DNA of 6,457 bases. It comes from Lentisphaerota bacterium (GTDB lineage: Bacteria; Verrucomicrobiota; Kiritimatiellia; RFP12; UBA1067). The stretch spans positions 1-6,457 of the forward strand of contig JALHET010000117.1 of assembly GCA_022839525.1 (NCBI GenBank), in the 5' to 3' direction. Below the pieces are notes generated by a model. The model worked only from the letters and a program-made list of their open reading frames with translations. It did no database searches and was not told the origin of the DNA. The translations under genes and the position numbers were made by a program. How positions within the stretch are numbered: position 1 is the first letter of the stretch; the number at the start of each line of letters is the position of its first letter. Of this stretch, positions 4,876 to 6,457 are shown one piece after another.

Positions 4876-5637
4876 ATGCCTATTCCCCTTCAAGCGTTAG
4901 TTTCCCTGCTCGACCGGACGCTGGCGGTCGGCACGTTCCGCGACGACTCGAACAACGGCCTGCAGATTGCCAACAGCGGGACGGTCTCCCGCGTTGTGGC
5001 CGGCGTGGATGCCAGCCTCCGCCTGTTGGAAGAGGCTGCCGCGCGCGGGGCGGACTGCGTGGTCTGCCACCATGGCGTGAGCTGGGGCGATTCCCTCAAA
5101 CGGATCACGGGCTTGAATTACCGGCTTGTTTCGTTCGCGGTTAAGAATGACATCGCGGTATACGCCGCCCATCTGCCGCTGGACGCCCATCCGCGCTACG
5201 GCAATAACGCCCAGCTCTGTAAAGCGCTCGGCCTGACCCGCCCGCGTCCGGCGTTCGCCTATCACGGCACGCCCATCGGATGCACCGGTACCTATGCGAA
5301 GGCGCTTTCCCTGGCCGCGTTCTGTGACCGCGTGAGGGACGTTGTCAGCCCCGGGATCCGCCTGTTGGATTTCGGCAAGCGGCGCGTCCGGTCGGTGGGG
5401 GTTGTCTCCGGCGGGGCGGCAGACATGGTCGACCAGGCGGCGGAACTCGGCGTCGATGTGTATCTCACGGGCGAGCCCAGCCTGCAGGGCTACAACCTTG
5501 CGGAGCAGTTGGGGCAGACGGTTGTTTTTGCGGGGCATTATGCCACGGAAACCTTTGGCGTGCGGAGCCTCGCGCGACTCATCAGGCAGAAACTGAATGT
5601 GCCCGCCGATTTCGCCGATTTCAAAATCACGTACTAG
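4876..5637 (+). CDS. Nif3-family dinuclear metal-centre protein (YbgI/YqfO-like)
   Basis: The product is 253 residues, close to E. coli YbgI, so it is the short form without the inserted domain of YqfO. The expected metal ligands are all present: the HHG motif with H65 and H66, D103 in HLPLDAHPRYGNN, and H221 and E225 in GHYATETFG. H99 is conserved beside the site. Family members form toroidal hexamers with two metals per subunit. Their reaction is not settled, although databases often name them GTP cyclohydrolase 1 type 2 homologues. The ATG is supported by AGGA (4865-4868), 7 nt upstream. The stop codon lies 10 nt before the start of the RNase III gene on the same strand, so the two are very likely co-transcribed. 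Zinc-ribbon and rnpB genes lie on the other side of the divergent block. The family is certain; the role is not. Confidence 0.93.
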   Translation: MPIPLQALVSLLDRTLAVGTFRDDSNNGLQIANSGTVSRVVAGVDASLRLLEEAAARGADCVVCHHGVSWGDSLKRITGLNYRLVSFAVKNDIAVYAAHLPLDAHPRYGNNAQLCKALGLTRPRPAFAYHGTPIGCTGTYAKALSLAAFCDRVRDVVSPGIRLLDFGKRRVRSVGVVSGGAADMVDQAAELGVDVYLTGEPSLQGYNLAEQLGQTVVFAGHYATETFGVRSLARLIRQKLNVPADFADFKITY

Positions 5638-5647
5638 GGAGAGGCGT

Positions 5648-6364
5648 GTGACCCTTGGTGAGAAAGCGGATCCGCTCAGCGCGGTTGAAGAAAGCATCGG
5701 TTATGTGTTCAAAGACCGGACGCTGCTCGTGACCGCCCTGACGGCGCCGTCCTGCCGTGCGGATCACGCGTCGGCAAAGGTGCGGGATAACCAGCGGCTT
5801 GAATTCTTGGGTGACGCGGTGTTCGGGTTGCTGAGTGCCCAGCAGGTGTTCGAGCGGTACGCGGAGGAGGAGGAGGGGGGCCTGACGATTCGGCGCAGTC
5901 GTCTGGCGAGCGGCAAGTCGCTGGCGGCGTTGGCGCGGGGGATCGGGTTGGGCGCGTACCTGCGGATCGGAAAGGGAGCCGAGGCGGCGGGCGCGCGCGA
6001 CAAGGACAGGACGCTCGCGGACGCGATCGAGGCGGTGTTTGGCGCGGTCTGGTGCGATGGCGGGATTGAGGCGGCGCAGGCGGTCTATCGGCGGCTGATG
6101 CGGCAGGAGTCGGTGCCGCTGGACGTGTGGGCGGAGAACCCCAAGGGCGCGTTGCAGGAGCTGGCGCAACGCCACGCATGGCCGGACTCGCCGGCCTATG
6201 AGCACGTCGCTGCGACGGGGCCGCCGCACGCGCCGGTGTATACGGTGAAGGTGCGGGTGGCCGGCGGGCACGAGGCGCTTGGCACCGGCCAGACCAAACG
6301 GGCAGCGGAAGCGGTGGCGGCGCGGGAACTGCTGGGCGTGCTTCGCGGATTGGGCTATACGTGA
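5648..6364 (+). CDS. rnc: Ribonuclease III
   Basis: The product is 238 residues from GTG 5648, a usual length for bacterial RNase III, which cuts double-stranded RNA in rRNA maturation and mRNA turnover. I chose this start because GGGAG (5637-5641) lies 6 nt upstream and the earlier in-frame start at 5597 would overlap the Nif3 gene. The nuclease domain has the signature RLEFLGDAV (50-58), with catalytic E52 and D56, and the second pair D125 and E128 in LADAIEAVFG. The residue matching E. coli E38, usually acidic, is Gln (Q49). The double-stranded RNA-binding domain covers about 163-233 (NPKGALQELAQ, then VYTVKVRVAG, then TKRAAEAVAARELL). It follows the Nif3 gene by 10 nt in a probable operon. 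No terminator is visible in the 93 bases left in the window. Confidence 0.95.
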   Translation: MTLGEKADPLSAVEESIGYVFKDRTLLVTALTAPSCRADHASAKVRDNQRLEFLGDAVFGLLSAQQVFERYAEEEEGGLTIRRSRLASGKSLAALARGIGLGAYLRIGKGAEAAGARDKDRTLADAIEAVFGAVWCDGGIEAAQAVYRRLMRQESVPLDVWAENPKGALQELAQRHAWPDSPAYEHVAATGPPHAPVYTVKVRVAGGHEALGTGQTKRAAEAVAARELLGVLRGLGYT

Positions 6365-6457
6365 GCCGCCGCCCCGTTTCCGGGTGTGCCCCGAAGCCGA
6401 AGCGGGCGACTTCAAAGGCTTGCCCTCATCAGTGATGAAAAGGCCGCCATATTCACC

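Noticed and set aside
6365..6457. Downstream end of rnc as a terminator or new gene
   Set aside because: Only weak short stems such as CATCA-G-TGATG are present, without a T-run, and no start with a ribosome binding site is visible.

Overview
The window comes from a GC-rich bacterial chromosome and holds mostly housekeeping genes on the + strand, with one two-gene block on the - strand. A member of the PVC superphylum (Kiritimatiellota, Lentisphaerae or Verrucomicrobia) is my best guess. It rests on the style of the GH20 glycosidase, the heptanucleotide repeat arrays and the gene mix. It is inference, because no taxonomic marker was searched.

Left part (1-2080): the 3' part of a family 20 glycoside hydrolase runs in from outside the window. 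A short heptamer repeat array is translated inside it. Next comes a small, more AT-rich island with a HigB/RelE-type toxin gene and a HigA-type antitoxin gene. The toxin has an in-frame TAA at codon 15 that interrupts an otherwise full-length protein, while the antitoxin is intact. A non-coding stretch follows with two more heptamer arrays, an 11-bp inverted repeat and a good sigma70-type promoter.

Centre (2081-3226): a coiled-coil C4 zinc-ribbon protein (COG1579/DUF164) ends in a textbook intrinsic terminator. Immediately after it lies rnpB, the class A RNA subunit of RNase P, whose long terminal P1 stem can be traced base by base.

Right part (3247-6457): on the - strand, a cupin gene and an iron-type alcohol dehydrogenase gene form a probable operon that converges on rnpB. 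A divergent promoter region of about 110 bp separates this block from a Nif3-family protein gene and, 10 nt further on, rnc (RNase III). The last 93 bases (6365-6457) hold nothing I can support.

Functionally, the zinc-ribbon protein, rnpB, Nif3 and RNase III form an RNA-processing and housekeeping neighbourhood. From memory, COG1579, Nif3 and rnpB are neighbours in several unrelated phyla. Here the cupin/dehydrogenase block sits between them in the opposite orientation. I found no convincing novel defence or mobile system. The points most worth a second look are the broken toxin with a surviving antitoxin, the heptamer arrays in both coding and non-coding DNA, and the probable lack of the usual GGU in L15 of the RNase P RNA.
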